From assembly GCA_963845425.1 (NCBI GenBank), contig CAWJSC010000001.1, positions 62,001-126,000 on the forward strand: a DNA stretch of 64,000 nt, read 5' to 3'. The notes beneath the pieces are model-generated. The model was not told where the DNA came from, ran no database searches, and worked only from the letters and a program-made list of their open reading frames with translations. Positions 24,928-33,452 of this stretch are shown here, piece by piece. The DNA is from DATDAH01 sp963845425. GTDB taxonomy: Bacteria > Actinomycetota > Acidimicrobiia > Acidimicrobiales > DATDAH01. How positions within the stretch are numbered: the stretch's first letter is position 1; every line of letters begins with the position of its first letter. The translations under genes were made by a program, and so were the position numbers.

Positions 24928-25698
24928 ATGACGACCCCTGGGGAGCTCTTCGACCTGAGCGGCAAGGTCGCGGTCGTGACGGGCGGGAGTCGGGGCATCG
25001 GCCGGGCCGTGGCCGAGGGCTTGGCCGCGGCGGGGGCCGACGTGGTCGTCGCCAGCCGCAAGTTCGACGTCTGCGAGACGGCGGCGGAGGAGATCCGGGG
25101 GGCCACGGGTCGCCGCGTCCTGCCGATGGCCTGTCACGTGGGTCGGTGGGACGACTGCGACGCCCTCGTCGACGCGGTGACCGAGGAGTTCGGACGCTGC
25201 GACGTGCTGGTCAACAACGCCGGCATGTCGCCGCTCTACGACGGCCTGCCTTCGGTCACCCGGGAGCTGTACGACAAGGTCCACGCCGTGAACGCCAGCG
25301 GGCCCTTCCGCCTCAGCGCCCGCTTCGGGACGATGATGGCCGAGGGCGACGGCGGGTCGATCATCAACGTGACCACCGCGGGCTCGCTGCGCCCCGGCGC
25401 CGACGACCTGCCTTACGCGATGGCCAAGGCCGGGCTGAACGCCCTGACCCTGGGCCTGGCCGGCGCGTGGCCGCCGAAGGTCCGGGCCAACCTGGTGCTG
25501 CCCGGGGCCTTCGACACCGACATCACCGATGCGTGGCCACCGGGGATGAAGGACCAGGCCGCGGCGATCAACCCCATGCGGCGCATCGGGCGTCCCGAGG
25601 ACATGGTCGGGGTCTGCGTGTTCCTCGCCAGCGACGCCGCCGGTTACGTCAACGGCGCCCAAGTCCTCGTCGACGGCGGCTTCTTCCGCACCCTCTGA
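24928..25698 (+). CDS. SDR-family oxidoreductase
   Basis: A 256-aa classical SDR: TGGSRGIGRA, LVNNAGMS, IINVTTAG in place of the usual SS, and YAMAK. The catalytic Ser position reads 'NVTTAGSL', so Ser may be replaced by Thr/Ala or displaced; the Tyr-Lys pair is intact. Acidic-less beta2 (ASRK) suggests NADP preference. Begins 25 bp after the amidohydrolase. Confidence 0.9.
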   Translation: MTTPGELFDLSGKVAVVTGGSRGIGRAVAEGLAAAGADVVVASRKFDVCETAAEEIRGATGRRVLPMACHVGRWDDCDALVDAVTEEFGRCDVLVNNAGMSPLYDGLPSVTRELYDKVHAVNASGPFRLSARFGTMMAEGDGGSIINVTTAGSLRPGADDLPYAMAKAGLNALTLGLAGAWPPKVRANLVLPGAFDTDITDAWPPGMKDQAAAINPMRRIGRPEDMVGVCVFLASDAAGYVNGAQVLVDGGFFRTL

Positions 25699-25712
25699 CC
25701 CGAGGGGGTCCG

Positions 25713-25718
25713 TAGCCT
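25713..25718 (+). promoter_or_regulatory. -10 box, leaderless start
   Basis: TAGCCT is followed after 6 nt by the ATG of the acyl-CoA dehydrogenase. Confidence 0.45.
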
Positions 25719-25724
25719 GCGGGG

Positions 25725-26873
<1,149 letters not shown>

Positions 26874-26882
26874 CCCGCCCCT

Positions 26883-27626
26883 CTAGGCCAGGCGAGCCGT
26901 CGACCCGCCGTCGATGGGGATGATGGCGCCGGAGATGTAGCTGGCCCGGTCCGAGGCGAGGAAGCAGGCCAGCTCGGCGACCTCCTCGGGTTGCCCGGCC
27001 CGCTTCAGGCCTGTGGCCTGGATCATCTGCGGGAAGCGCTCGCCGGCGCCGGGGCCGCCGGACATCTCGGTCTCGATGAACCCGGGGCAGATGGCGTTGG
27101 CCCGGATGCCCTGGGTGCCGTACTCGATGGCCGCGTTCTTGGTGAAGGAGATCACCCCGGCCTTGGTGGCGGAGTAGACGCTGGTGCCCAGGGAGGCGCC
27201 CAGGCCGCCGATCGAGGACCAGTTGACGATCGCCCCGCCGCCGCTCGCGGTCATGGTCTTGATGCCGTGCTTGGTCCCCAGCAGGACGCCCCGGAGGTTC
27301 ACGTCGAAGATGCGGTCGTACTCCTCCATGGTGGTGTCGGCCAGCATCCCGCCGGCGCCTATGCCGGCCACGTTGAGCACGGCGTCGACCCGGCCGAAGG
27401 CCTCGAGGGCGGCGGCGAACATGGCCTCGACGTCGGCCTCCTTGGTGACGTCGACCCGGCAGGCCAAGACGGCGTCGCCGAGGGCGGCCGCCGTCTCCTC
27501 CTCGCCGCCGCTGATGTCGGCGGCCAGCACCTTGGCCCCCTCGCGCACGAACACCTGGGACGAGGCCCGCCCCATCCCTGACCCCGCGCCGGTGATCACC
27601 GCCACCTTGCCGTCCAACTCACCCAT
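26883..27626 (-). CDS. SDR-family oxidoreductase
   Basis: A 247-aa classical SDR: TGAGSGMGRA, VLNVAGIG in place of NNAG, VNWSSIGG, YSATK and SGAIIPIDGG. Start MGELDGKVAVIT at 27626; its first codons overlap the end of the TetR gene by 8 nt, so the two are one transcript with TetR first. Probably the target of that TetR. Confidence 0.92.
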   Translation of the reverse strand: MGELDGKVAVITGAGSGMGRASSQVFVREGAKVLAADISGGEEETAAALGDAVLACRVDVTKEADVEAMFAAALEAFGRVDAVLNVAGIGAGGMLADTTMEEYDRIFDVNLRGVLLGTKHGIKTMTASGGGAIVNWSSIGGLGASLGTSVYSATKAGVISFTKNAAIEYGTQGIRANAICPGFIETEMSGGPGAGERFPQMIQATGLKRAGQPEEVAELACFLASDRASYISGAIIPIDGGSTARLA

Positions 27627-28305
27627 TGGTCTGTCTCCTCTGTTCGGGCGGGGGAAAGAACCCGTCGAGGGTCCCCGCCGAGATCCGCCGGATCGTGCGG
27701 TCACGATCGGCGCGTTCGTCGTGGTGGCTCTCCAGGGCGACGACGAGGGCCATGCCCATGACGGCCCGGGCTGCGACGTCGGTCGACTCCAGGTCTCGGC
27801 CGTACCGGGCACCGGCCTCCTGCCACGCCACGCCGAGGCGGTCCATCGCCACCGAGAAGCTGTCGCGGTAGAAGCGGCGGGCGATCTCGGGGTCACCGAA
27901 CAGGACGAGGCCCAGCAGGGGGAGGACGTCGTCGAGGGCGGTGGTGAGCCGCCGGTAGAACGCCTGCATGGTCTCGACCCGGCGCTCGGGCGTGAGCGGC
28001 TCGTCGCGGTCGACGACTGCGGTGGCGGCCACCAGGGCATCGACCGCCGTGCTCAGGGGTTCGACGACGGCCTCGATGAACAACTGGTCCTTGCTGTCGA
28101 AGTGCCGGTAGATGACGCCCTCGCTGATCCCGGCGCGCTCGGCGATGACCCGGACCGTGGTGCCGTTCGCGTCGCCGGTCTCGATGAACGCCCGTCGAGC
28201 CGCCTCGAGGATCGAGGCCTTCCGGGCCTCGGCGGTGAGCCGACGCCGGACGGGTGGCCGGCCGTCGGCATGCTCGGCCGACCCGAGCGTCGCGTGCTGG
28301 GCCAT
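27619..28305 (-). CDS. TetR-family transcriptional regulator
   Basis: 228 aa with an N-terminal HTH at about 22-70 (ARRAFIETGDANGTTVRVIAERAGISEGVIYRHFDSKDQL) and a helical ligand domain. A strong AGGAGG site precedes the ATG. A near-perfect 18-bp palindrome lies 69-86 bp upstream (28374-28391) and is the obvious autoregulatory operator. It heads the TetR-SDR transcript. Confidence 0.93.
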   Translation of the reverse strand: MAQHATLGSAEHADGRPPVRRRLTAEARKASILEAARRAFIETGDANGTTVRVIAERAGISEGVIYRHFDSKDQLFIEAVVEPLSTAVDALVAATAVVDRDEPLTPERRVETMQAFYRRLTTALDDVLPLLGLVLFGDPEIARRFYRDSFSVAMDRLGVAWQEAGARYGRDLESTDVAARAVMGMALVVALESHHDERADRDRTIRRISAGTLDGFFPPPEQRRQTNG

Positions 28306-28373
28306 GGGTCCTCCTGGGGCCAGGTCGCCGGATCCTTCGTAGGTGCGATCCGCACCCTACGGGACCGCACTAC

Positions 28374-28391
28374 TGAGCAAGCGTTTGGTCA
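28374..28391. promoter_or_regulatory. Palindromic operator candidate for the TetR at 27619
   Basis: TGAGCAAGCGTTTGGTCA: 7 of 9 base pairs are symmetrical (TGAnCAAnCGnTTGnTCA). It resembles the CAAG-CTTG family of TetR operators in actinobacterial lipid regulation. It sits between the TetR start and the end of the membrane phosphotransferase gene, which is on the same strand, so only the TetR promoter is addressed. Confidence 0.55.
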
Positions 28392-28428
28392 CCAACAGTC
28401 GGCGGGTCGACGGCCGTGCCCGGTGGAT

Positions 28429-30723
28429 TCAGGCGCCGACGGTGATCGGCGACAGGGCCCGTCGACCCTCGCGGCCGCCGACCCGGTAGTAGCGGAGCTG
28501 GTTCTCGCCGGCCCGGAGGAAGTCGGGCACGAGCATGGCCTCCAGGCGGTGGGCGACGTCGCCGTCGGGCCAGGTCGTGACGACGGCGGCGATCCGCCCG
28601 TTCAGGCCGATGGCGACGGTGATCTGGTCGTCGGGGCCGAGCCCGTCCACGCGACCGACGAGGTGGGTGCGCAGCACGCCGCTCGGGGGGTCGACGCCGG
28701 CCAGCGCCTCCGGGTCGTCGAGGGTGACCGAGAGGGACGACGGGGGTCTCGCCGTCACGCCGTCGACGCGGGCGCCCACGAGCTCACCCGCCTCGTCGAT
28801 GTCGTAGATGCGGTGGTCGGGGTTGTCGGCCAGGAAGAGGGTGTCGACGTTGCGCTCGAGGGCCTCCGCGAAGACCTCGGCCCCGTCGAAGGCCGTCGCC
28901 GGTCCCACCTCGGTCGGGCCGATGGGGCCACCGTCGAAGGAGACCAGGTGGAACCGCTTCTGGTCGTCCGGTCGGCGCTCGTTGGTGACCGCGATGCCGT
29001 CCACCGACCACGGGATGTCGATGCCCAGCAGCGCGGCGAGGGTGGGCATCAGGTCGATGGTCTGGACGTTCTCGTCGTTCACCGCCCCGGCCTCGATGCC
29101 CGGGCCGCGTACGAGCATCGGCACGGGGAGCATGTCGGCGTACGCGTCCTCGGTCATGTTCTCGGTCGTCGTCGGCCGGGGCGTGGCCCCGGGCTGGAGC
29201 CCGACGCCGTGGTCGGCCACGACGACCACGATCGTGTCCTCGTCGAGGCCCGTCTCCTCCAGGCGGTCGAGGACGTCGCCGACCACCCGGTCCGTGTACA
29301 TGGCCTGCAGGACCAGGCGCTGGCGGTCCAGGTCGGCGCCGTGCGGGTCGGTGCTGCGGGTCCCCGTGATCTCGCTCATGCCCCCGGCGAGTCTGGCGTC
29401 GGGGTCGTAGGTCTGCCCCGAGGGCAGGAAGTGGTAGGGCGCGTGCGGCATGAGGAGGTGGAGGTAATGGAGGGTGGGGTCCTCGCCCGCCTCGATGGAG
29501 TCGACCAGGTCGCCCACGGCGTCGAGCTCGAGCACCGGGATCCCCGCCAGGCCGGCCGGGGCGAAGACCGGCGCCTCACCCGCGGCGGCATCGTCGACCG
29601 CGTCCTCGGTGGTCGGGCCCTGCGTCGGCCGCGTGGTCGGCGGCCGCGTGGTCGTGGTCACCACGCTCACCTGCTCCTCGAGCGCGTCGACCGAGCTCAC
29701 CGCGTCGGGGTCGGGGGAGACCAGCACCCGGTAGGTGCCGGCGGCGTCATCGAGCAGGGCCCGGAGCCCCTCGGGGGGTGACGGTGGCTCCGGCGGGGGC
29801 GGCGCGTCGGCTTCTCGGGGGGCCGGGCGGTCGATGAGCTCCTCGTCGCAGAGATTGGGCGGACAGAGGCGGGCGGCGGTCTCGATGACGTCGAGGTCGA
29901 ACTGGTTGGCCAGGAGGGTGAACAGGTTCTCCGGGTAGTCGCTGGCCACCGCCGTCCGGCTGCCGTCGGGGTACCGGCCGGTCAGGATCGCGGGCACGGC
30001 GTAGGAGGTGAAGGTGGCCACCGTGGTGGCCCGGCGGTACCAGGTCCCCCCGTCGGCGAGCCGGGCCAGGTTCGGGTACAGCTCCCGGTCGATGGCGCCC
30101 TCCTGGTCCATCGCCATCGAGAGCGGCCATTCGTCGAGTTGGAGGAACACCACCGAACGGGGTTGGCGGGCCGGGGCGACGTCGGCGGCCGCAACGGTCT
30201 GGGTCGCGAGGAGCTCGGAGGTGGGGCTGGTGAGGAGGAACGCCCCGACGAAGAGGAGCGGAGCGAGGCCGAGGTAGAGCAGGAGGAGCCGGGCCGTCGA
30301 CCACCGGCGGTAGGCCAGAACGGCACCGGCGGCGGCGGCCAGGGCCACGAGGAGGGCCATGGCTCCCTGGGTCAGCTCGGCTTGTTCGAGGATGGCCAGG
30401 GACAGGAGGGCGGCGAGGCCCCCGAGGAACGCCAGGTGGACGACCCCCCTGCTCGCCGGAGCGACGAGCCCGACGACGAGCTCGATGGCGAACAGGACCA
30501 ACGCCGGGACGAAGGCGACGACCAAGGCGAAGGCGATGATGTCCACCCGGTCGGCGTCCCGGAACAGGAACACGTCGGGGGCCCTCCCGAACACGTCGAG
30601 CAACGGCTGGGTGACGGCCAGGCTGCTCAGGGCGACCAGTTCGGTGAGCGCCCGTCCCTCCCCCCGCCAACCGCGCCATCGGCGGGGGCCGTCGGGGTAC
30701 GCCTCGACCTCGGTTGTCACCAT
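28429..30723 (-). CDS. Membrane-anchored alkaline-phosphatase-superfamily (phosphotransferase-like) protein
   Basis: 764 aa. Several N-terminal hydrophobic helices (about 60-165) precede a large extracytoplasmic sulfatase-fold domain: VVFLQLDEWPLSM (metal Asp), ATFTSYAVPAILTGRYP (nucleophile position), LHLLMPHAPYHFLPSG and VVVVADHGVG (C-terminal metal site). Where sulfatases have Cys, this protein has Thr/Ser, as in LtaS-type phosphoglycerol or phosphoethanolamine transferases. A Pro/Thr-rich linker lies mid-protein (TTTTRPPTTRPTQGPTT). Likely modifies lipids or cell-surface glycans. No operon partner. Confidence 0.8.
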   Translation of the reverse strand: MVTTEVEAYPDGPRRWRGWRGEGRALTELVALSSLAVTQPLLDVFGRAPDVFLFRDADRVDIIAFALVVAFVPALVLFAIELVVGLVAPASRGVVHLAFLGGLAALLSLAILEQAELTQGAMALLVALAAAAGAVLAYRRWSTARLLLLYLGLAPLLFVGAFLLTSPTSELLATQTVAAADVAPARQPRSVVFLQLDEWPLSMAMDQEGAIDRELYPNLARLADGGTWYRRATTVATFTSYAVPAILTGRYPDGSRTAVASDYPENLFTLLANQFDLDVIETAARLCPPNLCDEELIDRPAPREADAPPPPEPPSPPEGLRALLDDAAGTYRVLVSPDPDAVSSVDALEEQVSVVTTTTRPPTTRPTQGPTTEDAVDDAAAGEAPVFAPAGLAGIPVLELDAVGDLVDSIEAGEDPTLHYLHLLMPHAPYHFLPSGQTYDPDARLAGGMSEITGTRSTDPHGADLDRQRLVLQAMYTDRVVGDVLDRLEETGLDEDTIVVVVADHGVGLQPGATPRPTTTENMTEDAYADMLPVPMLVRGPGIEAGAVNDENVQTIDLMPTLAALLGIDIPWSVDGIAVTNERRPDDQKRFHLVSFDGGPIGPTEVGPATAFDGAEVFAEALERNVDTLFLADNPDHRIYDIDEAGELVGARVDGVTARPPSSLSVTLDDPEALAGVDPPSGVLRTHLVGRVDGLGPDDQITVAIGLNGRIAAVVTTWPDGDVAHRLEAMLVPDFLRAGENQLRYYRVGGREGRRALSPITVGA

Positions 30724-30784
30724 GACGTCGCCCCCCGGCGTGGTCCCTCACCCGACGCCCGCAGGCGACTCCCTTGAGCAGTGC

Positions 30785-30802
30785 ATTCTCGCATGTGAGA
30801 AT
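30785..30802. promoter_or_regulatory. Palindrome overlapping the -10 of the secreted hydrolase gene
   Basis: ATTCTCGCATGTGAGAAT: 8 of 9 base pairs are symmetrical, overlapping the probable -10 (GAGAAT, 30797-30802), 7 nt before the ATG at 30810. A regulator bound here would block a leaderless transcript. No regulator gene is adjacent. Confidence 0.5.
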
Positions 30803-30809
30803 CCGCCTC

Positions 30810-31781
30810 ATGGGGTCGGGACGCTCACGGCGGGTTCGGCGCGCCGTCGGTTGCCTGACGTTGGTGGTGGCGATGGCGGCCGTGGCGTGTGCCGGCGACG
30901 ACAGAGGTGGGGGTGAAGGTGACGCAGCCGAGGGCCCGTCGACCACGGTGGCGGGGGTGACCACCACGAGCCCGCCCCCACCCCCGGCCACCAGCCGGTC
31001 CTTCGCCACCACGGTGGAGCAGCCGCCCGACCTGCCCGGCTACAACCTCTACCGCCCGGTCGACCTCGACGCGACCGGCGCGCCCCTACCGGTGGTGGTG
31101 TGGGCCAACGGCGGCTGCGTCCGCCACGACGCCACCTGGAGCTCGATGCTCGAGCGGTGGGCGGCGGCGGGGTTCGCGGTGATCGCCATCACCGTGCCCG
31201 CCGAAGGTGCGGCCGAGACCGTCCCGGCCTCCAGCGCGGCGGACCAGGCCGCGGCGATCGACTGGGCCGAGGCGCAGACGACCGGGGCGGGCGCCGATGC
31301 GGGCCACTTCGACCTCGAGCGCGTCGTGGCCGCCGGCAACTCGTGTGGCGGGATCACCTCCCTCGACCTGGCGGCGAGCGACGACCGGGTGCGATCGGTG
31401 TTCGTGCTCTCCGGCTCCAGCGTCGGGCCCGGCGCCACCCCGGAGCAGGCGGCGGCGGTCATGGGCGAGATCTCGGTACCGGTCGGCTTTGCCGTCGGGG
31501 GTGAGGAGGACATCGCCCGTCACGAGGCCCAACAGGACTACGACGCCCTGCCCGCGGGGGTGCCCGGCCTGGTCGCCGGCCGCCGCACCTTCGACCACGT
31601 CCTGGTCTCCACCGACGAGGGGTCGTTGGCCGACGTGGCCGAGATCGGGATCAACTGGATGGACCTCACGCTCCACGGCAACCAGGCGGCGCTCGACGCA
31701 CTCGATCAGAACCCCTGTGGCGAGTGCCCACCGGGTCTCTGGACGGTCACGGCCAAGCACCTGGACACCCTCGTGTCCTAA
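30810..31781 (+). CDS. Secreted lipoprotein alpha/beta hydrolase
   Basis: 323 aa. A signal peptide with Arg-rich n-region (GRSRRVRRAVGCLTLV) leads to a lipobox MAAVAC. After a Pro/Thr-rich linker comes a hydrolase domain: PVVVWANGGC (oxyanion), AAGNSCGG with the nucleophile elbow Ser, and DHVLVSTDEGS for the late His/Asp region. The dienelactone/chlorophyllase-like architecture suggests an ester-cleaving enzyme outside the cytoplasmic membrane. The start at 30810 was preferred to an ATG 36 nt upstream because a leaderless promoter fits exactly and the palindrome would otherwise be coding. Confidence 0.78.
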   Translation: MGSGRSRRVRRAVGCLTLVVAMAAVACAGDDRGGGEGDAAEGPSTTVAGVTTTSPPPPPATSRSFATTVEQPPDLPGYNLYRPVDLDATGAPLPVVVWANGGCVRHDATWSSMLERWAAAGFAVIAITVPAEGAAETVPASSAADQAAAIDWAEAQTTGAGADAGHFDLERVVAAGNSCGGITSLDLAASDDRVRSVFVLSGSSVGPGATPEQAAAVMGEISVPVGFAVGGEEDIARHEAQQDYDALPAGVPGLVAGRRTFDHVLVSTDEGSLADVAEIGINWMDLTLHGNQAALDALDQNPCGECPPGLWTVTAKHLDTLVS

Positions 31782-32140
31782 GCGGTCGCCTGCTGGCGGT
31801 GGGGTTGGTGGTCGCGCTCGCCGCGGCCGGGTGTGCGGACGATGGCGGCCTGTCGCGCGGTGACGCCGTCGCGGTGCGGACAATCGAGGGCCCGATCACC
31901 GGGGGCGAGCGCAGCGGCCTGCCGTCCAACCCGACGCCGCCGGAGCTGCTCGAGGAGTTCGGGTACGTCGAGGAGGAGTTCTTCATCAGCGGTGACGCGG
32001 CTTCGTATGCGCCGGTCGGCACCCTCGGCCAGGACGGGAGGTGGGTCGTCGAGCCTGCCGGGACCGCTCCGTACACACACCCCGAGGCCGACCGCTTCCA
32101 GGTGAGATTCACCTCGAGGCCCGACAGTAGGATCGCCGTG
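31782..32140 (+). pseudogene. Truncated 5' remnant of an alpha/beta-hydrolase-domain lipoprotein gene
   Basis: In frame with the thiolase, but clearly from another gene. It encodes LLAVGLVVALAAAGCADDG (lipoprotein signal, lipobox Cys at about 31832) and then GYVEEEFFISGDAASYAPVG. This matches the N-terminal part of the complete hydrolase at 43048-44412 (DYLEEEFFLQGDARSYRPVG). The similarity stops at about VRFTSRPDS, where the hydrolase continues into RRPTDP and its catalytic core. The remaining core is missing, so this is a truncated copy. No proper start codon with a basic n-region remains. It abuts the stop of the upstream lipoprotein gene, suggesting a deletion. Confidence 0.7.
32128..32133 (+). 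promoter_or_regulatory. -10 box of the thiolase inside the remnant
   Basis: TAGGAT lies 7 nt before the thiolase ATG at 32141 and within the remnant's reading frame. It supports independent leaderless transcription of the thiolase. Confidence 0.45.
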
Positions 32141-33343
32141 ATGTCAGAGAACACTCACTCCGCCCAGGACGCCGTCGTCGTGGCCACGGCTCGCACGCCG
32201 GTCGGGACCGCCTACAAGGGCTCCCTGGCCGAGGTCGACGCCCTCGACCTGGGCACGCGGGCCGTTGCCGAGGTGGTCCGCCGGTCGGGGATCGACCCCG
32301 AGCGCTTCGACGACGTCATCCTCGGGGAGTCGCTCTACGGCGGTGGGGCCATCGCCCGCTACGCCGCCATCGAGGCCGGGCTGGTCAACGTGCCCGGCCT
32401 GGCCCACAACCGCCACTGCGCCTCGGGCCTCAGCACGCTGCAGAGCGCGGCGGCCTCGATCATGGCCGGAATGGACCGCGTGGTGGTGGCCGGCGGCACG
32501 CAGTCCAGCTCGACCATGCCGCAGGTGAACTTCCGGGTGCCGGGGACCGACCACGTCGAGGAGTGGTGGCTGTCGCCCACCCACCCCGAGACCCCGGACG
32601 CCCCGGCCAAGGACATGACCATCACCGTCGGCTGGAACGCCGCCCAGAAGGCCGGCCTCACCCGGGAGGAGATGGACGCCTGGGCCTACCGCTCCCACCT
32701 GCGGGCCGTGGCCGGGATCGACGCCGGCGCCTTCGACGACGAGGTCTTCCCCATTGAGGTCACCAAGGCCGGTGAGACCTTCACCTTCGCCTTCGACGAG
32801 CACCCCCGGCGGGAGTCCACGCTCGAGAAGTTGGCCTCCCTCAAGCCCCTGCACCCCGAGATCGAGGGCTTCAGCATCACCGCCGGCAACGCCGCAGGGG
32901 TCAACGACGGCGCCGCGGCGATGGTCGTGACCGACCGGGCGTTCGCCGAGGAGCACGGCCTGGAGCCCCTGGCCGTCGTGCGCTCGTGGGCCTCCGTCGG
33001 CGTACCTCCTGTCGACACCGGCCTGGCGCCGATCCAGGCCATCCCCAAGGCCTTGGCGCGAGCGGGCCTGTCGATCGACGACGTGGCCCTCTTCGAGATC
33101 AACGAGGCCTTCGCCTCGGTGCCCGTCGCGGCCAGCAAGGCCTTCCGCCTGGACGAGGAGATCGTCAACGTCCTCGGCAGCGGCTGCAGCATCGGCCACC
33201 CCGTGGCCATGACCGGCTCCCGCATGGTGATGACCCTCACCCACGAGCTCCGTCGCCGCGGCGGTGGCGTGGCCGTCGCTTCGATGTGTGCCGGGGGCGG
33301 CATGGCCACCGCCGTGGTCCTCGAGGTCCCCACCCCCGCGTAG
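32141..33343 (+). CDS. Thiolase (acetyl-CoA acyltransferase family)
   Basis: A 400-aa thiolase that cleaves 3-ketoacyl-CoA or makes acetoacetyl-CoA. Nucleophile Cys93 (NRHCASGLSTLQ), NEAFASVPVAASKAF, His353 (GSGCSIGHPVAMTG) and acid Cys383 (CAGGGMATAVVLE) are intact, and the length is standard. The frame is open 417 nt upstream into an unrelated hydrolase remnant; MSENTHSAQDAVVVATARTP is the natural start. With the dehydrogenases and hydratase at 21-27 kb it completes a beta-oxidation set. Confidence 0.93.
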   Translation: MSENTHSAQDAVVVATARTPVGTAYKGSLAEVDALDLGTRAVAEVVRRSGIDPERFDDVILGESLYGGGAIARYAAIEAGLVNVPGLAHNRHCASGLSTLQSAAASIMAGMDRVVVAGGTQSSSTMPQVNFRVPGTDHVEEWWLSPTHPETPDAPAKDMTITVGWNAAQKAGLTREEMDAWAYRSHLRAVAGIDAGAFDDEVFPIEVTKAGETFTFAFDEHPRRESTLEKLASLKPLHPEIEGFSITAGNAAGVNDGAAAMVVTDRAFAEEHGLEPLAVVRSWASVGVPPVDTGLAPIQAIPKALARAGLSIDDVALFEINEAFASVPVAASKAFRLDEEIVNVLGSGCSIGHPVAMTGSRMVMTLTHELRRRGGGVAVASMCAGGGMATAVVLEVPTPA

Positions 33344-33372
33344 CCCTCAGCGGCGCGCCACCGTTTCATCGG

Positions 33373-33381
33373 TGCTAAGCA
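33373..33381. promoter_or_regulatory. TGCTTAGCA motif upstream of binding-protein gene
   Basis: TGCTAAGCA (reverse of TGCTTAGCA) lies 72 nt before the start of the binding-protein gene. The reverse complement of 33373-33388, GTGCGACTGCTTAGCA, closely matches GTGCAGTTGCTTAGCA next to the TetR gene at 45.8 kb. Confidence 0.4.
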
Positions 33382-33452
33382 GTCGCACAACATCGCTGGG
33401 CCACGGCCCGGCGACCGGTGCCGGGGGGCTCCGGTCGGTTGGGGGATTGCTG

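Noticed and set aside
31474..31481. Fourth CGGTACCG core
   Set aside because: It lies inside the lipoprotein hydrolase coding sequence, not at a promoter, and lacks AT-rich flanks. I treat it as chance.
31724..33343. A single 539-aa lipoprotein-thiolase
   Set aside because: The upstream part has its own homologue (43048-44412) and the thiolase has a promoter and natural start at 32141; the joined frame is probably accidental.
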